Source: Collinsella sp. (GTDB taxonomy: Bacteria > Actinomycetota > Coriobacteriia > Coriobacteriales > Coriobacteriaceae). From it: DNA of 38,423 nucleotides. The notes beneath the pieces are model-generated. The model ran no database searches. It saw only the letters and a list, made by a program, of their open reading frames with translations, and had not been told where the DNA came from. The position numbers and the translations under genes were made by a program. Shown here piece after piece: positions 1 to 7,776 of this stretch. The stretch lies in contig DXZS01000024.1 in NCBI GenBank assembly GCA_019419505.1, positions 1-38,423 of the forward strand. Direction: 5' to 3'. How positions within the stretch are numbered: the first letter of the stretch is position 1; every line of letters begins with the position of its first letter.

Positions 1-39
1 ACTGCGGGAATGGCCTATTTGCTCAATGTGTTCGGCTGA
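1..39 (+). CDS. 3' end of an unidentified gene (partial)
   Basis: Reading from base 1 in frame, the first 13 codons encode TAGMAYLLNVFG and then a TGA stop at 37-39. This would be the C-terminus of a rightward gene that begins before the window, ending about 20 bases before the convergent thiN stop. The short hydrophobic end would suit a membrane protein, but 12 residues are too few to identify a family. It could equally be a chance open stretch. Confidence 0.3.
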   Translation, partial: TAGMAYLLNVFG

Positions 40-59
40 GATCGGAAATCAACCAATGC

Positions 60-701
60 CTATTGATATAGGTAAGCGATGGCGGTGCCGGTGTGGACTT
101 GGATCGTGGCTGTTGACCTGACCACATTGCTGATGCCCGTGTCCGCCAACAGGCCCAGGGGGCTGTGGTCTAGCTCCCACTCTAGGCCGTGTTCGCTTAC
201 CACCGTCCCAGGGGCTATAGCAATGATAGAGAACGTCTTGTCCACGGCGCCTTCGATGGTCCAGGATTCGCCTCCGCGCAGGATGCGGGCCGTGGTTTCG
301 TCCTCGGCGATCCAGACGGGGGCGTCCACATAGCCTGCCAGTAGCCCTAACACAGACAAGGCCATATCCGGACGGCCGCCGTTGGCGCAGGTCGCAACCA
401 CTTCGGCACCCGGCCAGCGACGGCGGACGGAATCGAGCGCCAGCGCCAGATCGGTATAGTCCTTGTAGGGGTTGTGGCGTTCTACTTCAAAATCGACAGC
501 AGTATCGACCAGAGCGCGTCCCTCGTCGCTTACGGTGTCGGCATCCCCCACATAAACGTCGCAGCCCAGGCCGGCACCCAGAAGGGCATCCAGGCCGCGG
601 TCCACGGCGACAACGTGGTCGCACTCCCCTGCTAGCCTACACAACAGATCCGCGCTCGCCACCACGGGCGAGCCGCAGACCAATAATACCTTGCAACCCA
701 C
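60..701 (-). CDS. thiN: Thiamine pyrophosphokinase
   Basis: 213 residues, the usual size of bacterial thiamine pyrophosphokinases, which transfer pyrophosphate from ATP to thiamine to make the cofactor thiamine diphosphate in the cytosol. The family pattern is visible: an N-terminal Rossmann-like strand (KVLLVCGSP), the metal-binding GDADTVS at about residues 52-58 (usually GDFDS), and YKDYTDLALAL from about 79, which matches the DKDxTD substrate loop with the first Asp replaced by Tyr. The start is a GTG at 701, with a GAGGG ribosome-binding site 4-5 bases upstream and the stop of the preceding phosphatase gene 9 bases away, so the two are probably one transcript. The altered DKD motif is a small oddity; the overall call is still secure. 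Confidence 0.85.
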   Translation of the reverse strand: MGCKVLLVCGSPVVASADLLCRLAGECDHVVAVDRGLDALLGAGLGCDVYVGDADTVSDEGRALVDTAVDFEVERHNPYKDYTDLALALDSVRRRWPGAEVVATCANGGRPDMALSVLGLLAGYVDAPVWIAEDETTARILRGGESWTIEGAVDKTFSIIAIAPGTVVSEHGLEWELDHSPLGLLADTGISNVVRSTATIQVHTGTAIAYLYQ

Positions 702-710
702 AGCCCTCGC

Positions 711-1400
711 CTATCCCTCAAACGAAAGGACGCGGGCCAAATCCAGGTCCTCATAGCTGTCGATAAAGATATCGCAGTTGTCGCGCACATCGTCGCGCTT
801 CATGCGGCCATGCGGGTCATAGATGCCTACGCGCTCAAAGCCAGCGACCCCAGAGCTCTTAAGGCCAAAGACGGCGTCCTCAAACACCCAAGCGCGCTCA
901 AACTTGTGCCCATGGCGCTCCTCCAGGCGGCGCAGCGCCAGCTCGTATACGTCGGGGAACTGCTTAGAGCGACCTGCCTCGCCCGTGGTGGTCACAAACT
1001 CCATGTAGGCATCGAGCCCGGCACCAGCGAGCGCGGACTGCACCAACTCAGCCGGCGTGGACGTAGCCACACACATGGCAATGCCCGCCGCCTTCGCCTG
1101 CTCCAAAAATGTCAGGAGCCCGTCGCGCGGCGGCACCTTGGAGTAGCCATCGATCAGGATGTCGCTCAACTCACGGTAGAGCTCCTCGCCATTCGTGCCA
1201 ATGCCCCATGTGTCGTGGTAGGCCTGGCACTCGTCCTCCAGCGACAGGTGCTCAAATTGGGCAAAGTCATCCACGGTCACGTCAATCCCGTGGCGGTGCA
1301 ATAACTCGGGCTGGGCATAGGCCCAAACGGGGGTGCTATTAACCAGCGTGCCATCGCAATCGAAAATAAAAGCGACCTTGGGAGTGGCGGTATGGGGCAT
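711..1400 (-). CDS. HAD-family phosphatase (beta-phosphoglucomutase-like)
   Basis: 229 residues from the ATG at 1400. A TTG seven codons upstream (1421) is also open, but the ATG has GAAAGG at 1408-1413 at good spacing. It is a haloacid dehalogenase superfamily hydrolase. Motif I DCDGTLVNS is at about residues 14-22 with the nucleophile Asp and acid/base Asp, followed by a helical cap. Motif II is VATSTP, the motif III lysine lies in SKQFP, and motif IV is VFEDAVFGLKSS. The family includes phosphatases and phosphomutases acting on small sugar phosphates; substrate cannot be read from sequence. It is divergent from glgB and shares with it an intergenic region carrying inverted GGTAAAAC boxes, which hints at a carbohydrate-linked role. 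It precedes thiN by 9 bases. Confidence 0.8.
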   Translation of the reverse strand: MPHTATPKVAFIFDCDGTLVNSTPVWAYAQPELLHRHGIDVTVDDFAQFEHLSLEDECQAYHDTWGIGTNGEELYRELSDILIDGYSKVPPRDGLLTFLEQAKAAGIAMCVATSTPAELVQSALAGAGLDAYMEFVTTTGEAGRSKQFPDVYELALRRLEERHGHKFERAWVFEDAVFGLKSSGVAGFERVGIYDPHGRMKRDDVRDNCDIFIDSYEDLDLARVLSFEG

Positions 1401-1423
1401 AAACGAACCTTTCGATGTCAAAT

Positions 1424-1509
1424 GGTAAACAACCTGCTAAAAACGTTTTACCAAACGTCAGCCTAACATTTTTGAAACCCTAATTGGTAAAACTGTCAAG
1501 AGTTTTACC
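1424..1509. promoter_or_regulatory. Candidate operator cluster between HAD phosphatase and glgB
   Basis: Two inverted pairs of the same half-site occur here: GGTAAAC at 1424-1430 with GTTTTACC at 1445-1452, and GGTAAAAC at 1486-1493 with GTTTTACC at 1502-1509 (8-base spacer). The first right half also lies in the palindrome AAAACGTTTT at 1440-1449, the centre-CG form typical of LacI-family operators. On the minus strand the spacer of the second pair contains a TTGACA hexamer, a perfect -35 for leftward transcription, though I see no convincing -10. Close relatives of the box occur at 11355 and 11390, in front of the amylase fusion. Function as a repressor or activator site is inference. Confidence 0.55.
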
Positions 1510-1732
1510 ACGGCAATTCTGCCAGTGGTCTAAACATGGCGCTTACCGATTAAACGCTCCCGCAAATCCACTTTCGTCCATAAAACTAACGCACAGGTGT
1601 TATCGTAGTTTCTGCCGAAAGTTCCACCGAGCACGCGAGGTGGAACGAATCACAGAAACATTCGCCGTCCCTTCGATTCGTGCAGCCTTGGACCTTTCGC
1701 ATCTAGTCACCAAGGCAACACGCTGCCGCGTC
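1510..1732 (+). other. Probable glgB leader with hairpin
   Basis: About 220 bases lie between the operator cluster and the likely glgB start. The glgB frame is open through it, but the encoded peptide looks non-conserved and no good ribosome-binding site supports a start there. It holds an 8-bp hairpin, GTTCCACC at 1621-1628 pairing with GGTGGAAC at 1639-1646. No promoter hexamers were convincing. It may be a long 5' untranslated leader, or the promoter may lie within it. Confidence 0.35.
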
Positions 1733-3994
1733 ATGATGGGATCAAACGTGAGCGATACAAAGCTAAAGCCAGCAACCAAAAAGCCCGCTACCCGTAAAGC
1801 CGCCCCGCATGCACCGGAGCTCACCAAGGACGATGTCTACCTGTTTGGCATTGGAATGTGGGAGCGCAGCTGGGAAAAGATGGGTGCGCATCCCGACACG
1901 CAGAACCGTACGCGCGGCTGGCGCTTTTGCGTTTGGGCGCCCGACGTAAAGAGTGTCCATGTCATTGGCGAATTTAACGACTGGGATGAGGAAGCCAACC
2001 CGCTGGTGCCCGTGCATACGAGCGCTATTTGGGAAGGCTTTATTCCTGGTGCCGAGCAGGGCCAGCTTTATAAATACCTCATCGAGACCAACGAGGGCGA
2101 AAAACTCTACAAGGCCGATCCGTATGCCTTTAAGGCCGAGTGCCCTCCGGGTACCGCCAGCGTGCTGTGGACCCTCGATGGCTACAAGTGGAACGATGCC
2201 GCGTGGCTCAAGCGCCGCGCCGGCCACAACCATATGTCGCAGCCGCTCAATATCTACGAGGTGCATATTGGCTCGTGGAAGCGCCACGGCGATGCGCCGC
2301 AGGGCGAGCCGGACGAGTACGGCAACTACCCCGGTCCCATGGACCCCTTCCCCGCGCAGCGCGGCGAGTTCTACACCTACGACGACCTGTCGGTGGAGCT
2401 CGTGGACTACGTGCGCGACATGGGCTATACGCATATCGAGGTCATGCCGCTTATGGAGCACCCCTTCGATGGCTCTTGGGGCTACCAGACGACCGGCTAC
2501 TATGCCGCCACGTCGCGCTACGGTAACCCGCAGCAGCTCATGCACTTTATCGATGCGTGCCACGAGTCTGGCATCGGCGTGATCATGGACTGGGTGCCTG
2601 GCGGTTTTTGCGCCGACTCCCACGGCCTTGCCGCTTTTAACGGCCGCATGCTGTTTGAGCACGAGATTCACCCCAACTGGGGCACGCACAAGTTTGACTT
2701 CGCCCGCGGCGAGGTCCGCTCTTTCCTGGTCTCCAATGTGCTGTTCTGGCTCGAGAACTTCCACGTGGACGGCATTCGCATGGACGGCGTGTCCAGTATG
2801 CTGTATCTCAACTTTGGCATCGACGATCCGGGCCAAAAGAAGTTCAACAAGTACGGAACTGAGGAGGACCTGGACGCCAGCGCGTTTATCCGCCAGGTCA
2901 ACTGCGCCGTGGAGGCCCACTTCCCCGACGTGATGATGATGGCCGAGGAGTCCACCGCCTGGCCGCTCGTGACCTATCCGCCACAGGACGGCGGCCTGGG
3001 CTTCCACTACAAGTGGGACATGGGCTGGATGAACGACACCCTGCACTACATGCAGACCGATTTTCCGTGGCGCCCCGGCAACCACGGGCTGCTCACGTTT
3101 TCTATCATGTACGCCTTTACCGAGAACTTCATTTGCCCGCTGAGCCACGACGAGGTCGTTCACGGCAAGTGCTCGCTGATCGGCCGCATGCCGGGCGACT
3201 GGTGGCGCCAGTTTGCCGGCCTGCGCACGCTGGCCTTCTACCAGATGACGCACCCCGGTGCCAAGCTCAACTTTATGGGCAACGAGATCGGCCAGTTTAT
3301 TGAGTGGCGCTACTACGAGTCCATCCAGTGGTTCCTGACCGAGGAGTACGAGACCCACCGTCATCATCAGGCGTTTATCAAGGCGCTCAACCACCTGTAC
3401 ACCGCCGAGCCCGCCCTGTATGAGCGCGGCTACACCGACGACGGCTTTACATGGATCGACGCGGACAACTCCAAGCAGTCCATCGTGAGTTTTGTGCGTC
3501 AGGGCGAGGACGTCGATGACGATCTGGTGATCCTGATTAACTTTGACCCGGCGAGCTACGAGAGCTTCCGCGTGGGCGTGCCGCGTGAGGGTGACTGGGA
3601 GGTCATCTTCGATTCCGACCGTCCTGAGTTTGGCGGCAGCGGCTATGCCGGCGAGGAGCCCTACACCTGCTCGAGCGAGCCCTATCCCTGGAACGGGCAG
3701 ATGGACTCCATCGAGATTAAGGTGCCCGGTCTGGCAGGCGTGGTGCTTAAGCGCCGCGGTCCCAGCAGCTTCAAGCCGCCCGTGGTCGAGGAGCCCAAGA
3801 AGACAACGCGCAAGCGCACGTCCTCGGTGAAGCCCAAGGTCGCGGCTGCTAAGAAGGCTCCGGCTAAGGCGAAGGCTGCCAAGTCTGCCGCCAAGGCTCC
3901 GGCCAAGTCCACTGCGGCCAAGAAGACAGCCACCAAAAAGGCTGCTCCCAAGGCCAAGGCAGCTGCTGTTAAGGCTCCTGCCAAGAAAGCGTAA
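1733..3994 (+). CDS. glgB: 1,4-alpha-glucan branching enzyme with histone-like C-terminal tail
   Basis: Makes alpha-1,6 branches in glycogen. From the ATG at 1733 it has 753 residues; ATG 1736 and GTG 1748 (with GGGA upstream) are alternative starts. A short basic extension (about residues 8-25, Lys/Ala/Thr/Pro) precedes a CBM48-type domain (about 62-150). The GH13 catalytic barrel follows: YYAATSRYG, DWVP, nucleophile Asp351 in GIRMDGV, acid/base Glu around 405 in MMAEESTAWP, and LSHDEVVHGK with the third catalytic Asp. A C-terminal beta domain ends at about 680. The last ~70 residues are almost only Lys, Ala, Thr, Pro, Ser and Arg (KKTTRKR, AKSAAKAPAKS), resembling histone H1 or actinobacterial HU tails and not part of normal branching enzymes. 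GlgA downstream has a similar, longer tail. The next gene is glgP, 94 bases away. Confidence 0.93.
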   Translation: MMGSNVSDTKLKPATKKPATRKAAPHAPELTKDDVYLFGIGMWERSWEKMGAHPDTQNRTRGWRFCVWAPDVKSVHVIGEFNDWDEEANPLVPVHTSAIWEGFIPGAEQGQLYKYLIETNEGEKLYKADPYAFKAECPPGTASVLWTLDGYKWNDAAWLKRRAGHNHMSQPLNIYEVHIGSWKRHGDAPQGEPDEYGNYPGPMDPFPAQRGEFYTYDDLSVELVDYVRDMGYTHIEVMPLMEHPFDGSWGYQTTGYYAATSRYGNPQQLMHFIDACHESGIGVIMDWVPGGFCADSHGLAAFNGRMLFEHEIHPNWGTHKFDFARGEVRSFLVSNVLFWLENFHVDGIRMDGVSSMLYLNFGIDDPGQKKFNKYGTEEDLDASAFIRQVNCAVEAHFPDVMMMAEESTAWPLVTYPPQDGGLGFHYKWDMGWMNDTLHYMQTDFPWRPGNHGLLTFSIMYAFTENFICPLSHDEVVHGKCSLIGRMPGDWWRQFAGLRTLAFYQMTHPGAKLNFMGNEIGQFIEWRYYESIQWFLTEEYETHRHHQAFIKALNHLYTAEPALYERGYTDDGFTWIDADNSKQSIVSFVRQGEDVDDDLVILINFDPASYESFRVGVPREGDWEVIFDSDRPEFGGSGYAGEEPYTCSSEPYPWNGQMDSIEIKVPGLAGVVLKRRGPSSFKPPVVEEPKKTTRKRTSSVKPKVAAAKKAPAKAKAAKSAAKAPAKSTAAKKTATKKAAPKAKAAAVKAPAKKA

Positions 3995-4019
3995 CAAAGG
4001 TGTTACCACTGTAATTACC

Positions 4020-4075
4020 CGCCCCGCGGGGGCGTAGGATACAAGTCATAACCGTTCCGGGAGAAACATCCCCGG
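4020..4075 (+). other. glgB-glgP intercistronic hairpins
   Basis: Two GC-rich inverted repeats lie in the 94-base gap: CGCCCC (4020-4025) with GGGGCG (4029-4034), and CCGGG (4057-4061) with CCCGG (4071-4075). Neither is followed by a T run, so they look more like mRNA processing or stability structures than terminators. The strong glgP ribosome-binding site AAAGGA follows immediately. Confidence 0.35.
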
Positions 4076-4088
4076 GGGAAAGGAACGT

Positions 4089-6515
4089 ATGAATAAGATC
4101 TTCGATAACAAGCAGGAGTTTACCGAGCTCTATCGCGATGCCGTCATGAGCATCAGTGGCAAGAGCGTCGAGGCCGCCAGCGACCTCGATCGCTTTAACG
4201 CCCTGGCCAAGCTCGTGGCCGAGAAGGCACGCACCGTTGCCACCAAGAGCGACGCCCGTGCGGCCGCCGAGGGCAAGAAGCGCGTGTACTACTTCTCGAT
4301 CGAGTTTTTGATCGGTCGCCTGCTCGACAACTACCTGCTCAACTTTGGCGTGCGCGACATGGTCGCCGAGGCGCTCGACGACATGGGCTTCGATCTGTCC
4401 GTCATCGAGAACCAGGAGCCCGATCCGGCACTGGGCAACGGTGGCCTGGGCCGTCTGGCCGCATGCTTCCTGGATTCCATGGCAGCCGAGGGCATTGCCG
4501 GCTACGGCAACGGCATGCGCTACCGTTACGGCCTGTTTAAGCAGGAGATCGTTAACGGCAGCCAGGTCGAGGCCACCGACGAGTGGCTCACCCATGGCTA
4601 TCCCTGGGAGGTCCGCCGTCAGGACAAGGCCGTGACCATCAAGTTTGGTGGCCATGTTGAGGGCTTTGAGGAGAACGGCCGCACGTTCTACCGCACCGTG
4701 GACACGCAGGACATCCTGGCCGTCCCCTACGACATCCCCGTTGTGGGCTATGCCGGCGAGACCGTCAATAAACTGCGCGTCTGGGCCGCCGAGCCGGTCG
4801 AGGAGCACTTCGATCTGGAGGCCTTCAACCGCGGCGACTATGCCCTGGCCGACGCCGAACGCGCCGAGGCCGAGGCCATCAGCGCCATCCTCTACCCCAA
4901 CGACGCCGGCGAGCACGGCCGCCTGCTGCGCCTGAAGCAGGAGTACCTGTTTGTCTCGGCCGGCATCTACAGCCTGCTCGACACCTTTGAGAAGGAGCAC
5001 GGCGAGAACTGGGAGCTGCTGCCGCAGTTTGTGGCCATCCACACCAACGACACACACCCCGCCATGTGCGGACCCGAGCTCATGCGCATCCTCATCGACG
5101 AGAAGAAGCTCGAGTGGGACGACGCCTGGAACATCGTGACGCAGGTCGTGAGCTACACCAACCACACCATCCTGCCCGAGGCCCTGGAGAAGTGGCCCAT
5201 CGGCATGTTCTCCAAGCTCCTCCCCCGCGTGTACCAGATCATCGACGAGATCAGCCGTCGTTGGCACGAGTCGTTCGACACCACGCAGGAGGGCTGGCAG
5301 GAGCGTCTGCGTCAGACCGCCATCCTGTGGGACGGCGAGATTCGCATGGCCAACCTGTCCGTGATCTGCAGCCACAGCGTCAACGGCGTGGCCAAGATCC
5401 ACTCCGACATCATCAAGAACATCGTGCTCAAGGACTTCTATGCCCTGACGCCCGAGAAGTTCAACAACAAGACCAACGGCATCTCGCACCGTCGCTTCTT
5501 TGCCGAGGCCAACCCCACCTACGCCAAGCTCGTGACCGAGGCCATTGGCGACGGCTGGCTGAAGAACGCCTTTGAGCTGGAGAAACTCAAAGAGTTCCAG
5601 AACGATACCGGGTTCCTGAAGGCCGTGGGTGCCTCCAAGCGCGCCAACAAGGAGCGCCTTGCCGCCTACGTTAAGGCCGAGACTGGTCTGGTCATTGACC
5701 CCAACACCGTCTTCGATGTTCAGGTAAAGCGCTTCCACGCCTACAAGCGCCAGCTCATGAACATCATGAAGGTGATGGACATCTACAACCGTCGCATCGC
5801 CGATCCCAACTTCCACGTAACGCCGACGACCTTCATCTTTAGCGGCAAGGCTGCCTCGAGCTACACCTTTGCCAAGGAGACCATCCGCCTCATTAACTCC
5901 GTGGCCGACGTCATCAACAACGACCCGCGCGTCAACGAGGTCATGAAGGTCTGCTTTATCCCCAACTTCCGTGTGAGCAACGCCCAGCTCATCTACCCTG
6001 CCGCCGAGATCTCGGAGCAGATCTCCACTGCCGGCAAGGAGGCCTCGGGCACGTCCAACATGAAGTTCATGATGAACGGCGCCATTACGCTGGGCACCCT
6101 CGACGGCGCCAACATCGAGATCGCCGACCTGGCCGGCCGCGAGAACGAGGCCATCTTTGGCCTGACCGCCCCCGAGGTCGAGCAGCTCTGGGCATCGAAC
6201 AGCTACTTTGCGTGGGATACCCTCAACAACGATCGCGAGCGTCTGGGTCGCGTGATGGACGAGCTCAAGGACAACACGTTTGCCGGTCTTTCGGGCAACT
6301 TCGAGAGCATCTACAACGAGCTCATGAACAACAACGACCCCGACCTGGTCATGGCAGACTTCCGCAGCTACGTGGATGCGTGGGAGAAGCTTACGGGCAG
6401 CTATGGCGACCAGGAGACCTGGAACCGCAAGGCCCTGCTCAACACCGCCTCGAGCGGCTGGTTCTCGAGCGACCGCACCATTCGCGAGTACCGCGACGAG
6501 ATCTGGCACGCGTAA
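4089..6515 (+). CDS. glgP: Glycogen/maltodextrin phosphorylase
   Basis: 808 residues, the normal length for GT35 phosphorylases, which use phosphate to release glucose-1-phosphate from the non-reducing ends of alpha-1,4-glucans. The pyridoxal-phosphate site EASGTSNMKFMMNGA lies at about residues 650-664, with the lysine that holds the cofactor. Other family blocks include NGGLGRLAACFLDSMA near residue 117, AIHTNDTHPAMCGPELMR near 317 and KRFHAYKRQLMN near 545. The ATG at 4089 has AAAGGA at 4079-4084. It lies between glgB and glgC, so degradation and synthesis genes share one locus. Unlike GlgB and GlgA, it has no basic tail and stops soon after the catalytic domain. Confidence 0.95.
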   Translation: MNKIFDNKQEFTELYRDAVMSISGKSVEAASDLDRFNALAKLVAEKARTVATKSDARAAAEGKKRVYYFSIEFLIGRLLDNYLLNFGVRDMVAEALDDMGFDLSVIENQEPDPALGNGGLGRLAACFLDSMAAEGIAGYGNGMRYRYGLFKQEIVNGSQVEATDEWLTHGYPWEVRRQDKAVTIKFGGHVEGFEENGRTFYRTVDTQDILAVPYDIPVVGYAGETVNKLRVWAAEPVEEHFDLEAFNRGDYALADAERAEAEAISAILYPNDAGEHGRLLRLKQEYLFVSAGIYSLLDTFEKEHGENWELLPQFVAIHTNDTHPAMCGPELMRILIDEKKLEWDDAWNIVTQVVSYTNHTILPEALEKWPIGMFSKLLPRVYQIIDEISRRWHESFDTTQEGWQERLRQTAILWDGEIRMANLSVICSHSVNGVAKIHSDIIKNIVLKDFYALTPEKFNNKTNGISHRRFFAEANPTYAKLVTEAIGDGWLKNAFELEKLKEFQNDTGFLKAVGASKRANKERLAAYVKAETGLVIDPNTVFDVQVKRFHAYKRQLMNIMKVMDIYNRRIADPNFHVTPTTFIFSGKAASSYTFAKETIRLINSVADVINNDPRVNEVMKVCFIPNFRVSNAQLIYPAAEISEQISTAGKEASGTSNMKFMMNGAITLGTLDGANIEIADLAGRENEAIFGLTAPEVEQLWASNSYFAWDTLNNDRERLGRVMDELKDNTFAGLSGNFESIYNELMNNNDPDLVMADFRSYVDAWEKLTGSYGDQETWNRKALLNTASSGWFSSDRTIREYRDEIWHA

Positions 6516-6553
6516 AGGCGCTCGAGCTCCCCTATGCCAGCACGGCATTACTC

Positions 6554-6582
6554 GACGGGCGTGACGTTGCGCCGCGCCCGTC
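6554..6582 (+). other. Hairpin between glgP and glgC
   Basis: GACGGGCG (6554-6561) pairs with CGCCCGTC (6575-6582) across a 13-base loop in the 108-base gap. No T run follows, so it is not a clear terminator. It may stabilise the upstream mRNA end or reduce read-through. Confidence 0.4.
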
Positions 6583-6623
6583 GCAAATGGGTTTAGGAAC
6601 ATCGATGACAGAAGGAGAAATCG

Positions 6624-7772
6624 ATGAGTAAGAAAGAATGCATCGCGATGCTCCTCGCAGGAGGACAGGGTAGCCGATTGGGGGCACTCACCCAAAAGAT
6701 CGCTAAGCCGGCGGTTAGCTTTGGTGGCAAGTTCCGCATTATCGACTTTTCGCTCTCCAACTGCTCCAACTCGGGCATCGACACGGTGGGCGTTCTGACG
6801 CAGTATCGCCCCTACCTGCTGCATGCCTACGTGGGCTCCGGCGAGGCGTGGGATCTGGACAGCCGCGACGGCGGCGTGTCGATCCTGCCGCCGTACGAGA
6901 CGCAGACCGGTGGCGCCTGGTATGCGGGCACGGCCGACGCCATTACGCAGAACCTCGACTACATCAAGGCCAACGACCCCAAGTACGTCCTGATTCTTTC
7001 GGGCGATCACCTGTATCGCATGGACTACCGCAAGATGCTCAAGACGCACATTGAGAACAACGCCGACCTCACGGTGAGCGTTATGCCCGTGCCGTGGGAG
7101 GAGGCCAGCCGCTTTGGCATCCTAACCACCGACCCCGAGGACGGCCGCATCACCAAGTTCACCGAGAAGCCCGATAAGCCCGATTCGAATCTCGCGTCCA
7201 TGGGCATCTACATCTTCTCGGCAGACGTGCTGATCGAGGCGCTCGAGGAAGACGCTCTGGACCAGCGCTCGAGCCACGACTTTGGCAAGGACATCATCCC
7301 CAAGCTGCTCGGCGAGGGCAAGCGCCTGTACAGCTACGAGTTCCACGGCTTTTGGAAGGACGTCGGCACCATCGCCAGCTTCCACGAGACCTCGATGGAC
7401 CTGCTGGGCAACAACCCCGAGTTCGATCTGTTCGACAAGCACTTCCCCATCATGTCCAACATCACCACGCGTCCGCCGCACTACATTGGCCCGGACGGCC
7501 GCCTGGACGACTGCCTGGTCTCCAACGGCTGCAAGATCTACGGCACCGCGCGCCACTCGATCCTTTCGACCGATGTCATCATCGAGGAGCGCGCTGTGGT
7601 CGAGGACTCCGTGCTGCTGCCGGGTGCGCACGTTAAGAGCGGTGCGCACATCTGCCGCGCTATTTTGGGCGAGAACTCCACGGTCGAAGAGGGCGTGAAG
7701 CTCGGCTCTGTCGATACCACCAAGGATACGGCCGTCGTTGGAAATGACGTCGTTATCGGGAAGGGGGAATGA
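6624..7772 (+). CDS. glgC: Glucose-1-phosphate adenylyltransferase, catalytic subunit
   Basis: 382 residues. It makes ADP-glucose from ATP and glucose-1-phosphate, the committed step of glycogen synthesis. The N-terminal nucleotidyltransferase loop AMLLAGGQGSRLGALT (about residues 8-23) is intact, with the following KPAVSFGGKFRIIDFSLSN. The sugar-binding FTEKPD is present, and the C-terminal part carries hexapeptide left-handed beta-helix repeats. Start ATG 6624 is preceded by AGAAGGAG at good spacing. It ends four bases before the glgD start, and its last codons contain the AAGGGGG that serves as the glgD ribosome-binding site, so GlgC and GlgD are probably made in step. In Firmicutes the two proteins form a hetero-oligomer; the same is likely here by inference. 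Confidence 0.95.
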   Translation: MSKKECIAMLLAGGQGSRLGALTQKIAKPAVSFGGKFRIIDFSLSNCSNSGIDTVGVLTQYRPYLLHAYVGSGEAWDLDSRDGGVSILPPYETQTGGAWYAGTADAITQNLDYIKANDPKYVLILSGDHLYRMDYRKMLKTHIENNADLTVSVMPVPWEEASRFGILTTDPEDGRITKFTEKPDKPDSNLASMGIYIFSADVLIEALEEDALDQRSSHDFGKDIIPKLLGEGKRLYSYEFHGFWKDVGTIASFHETSMDLLGNNPEFDLFDKHFPIMSNITTRPPHYIGPDGRLDDCLVSNGCKIYGTARHSILSTDVIIEERAVVEDSVLLPGAHVKSGAHICRAILGENSTVEEGVKLGSVDTTKDTAVVGNDVVIGKGE

Positions 7773-7776
7773 TCCG

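Noticed and set aside
1763..4009. A 748-codon minus-strand frame opposite glgB
   Set aside because: Same shadow effect; no recognisable family and no ribosome-binding site.
3969..7049. A 1026-codon open frame on the minus strand opposite glgP and the start of glgC
   Set aside because: It mirrors strong, conserved genes on the plus strand. In high-GC DNA with GC-ending codons the antisense frame stays open. The translation is Val/Leu/Gly/His-rich with no domain.
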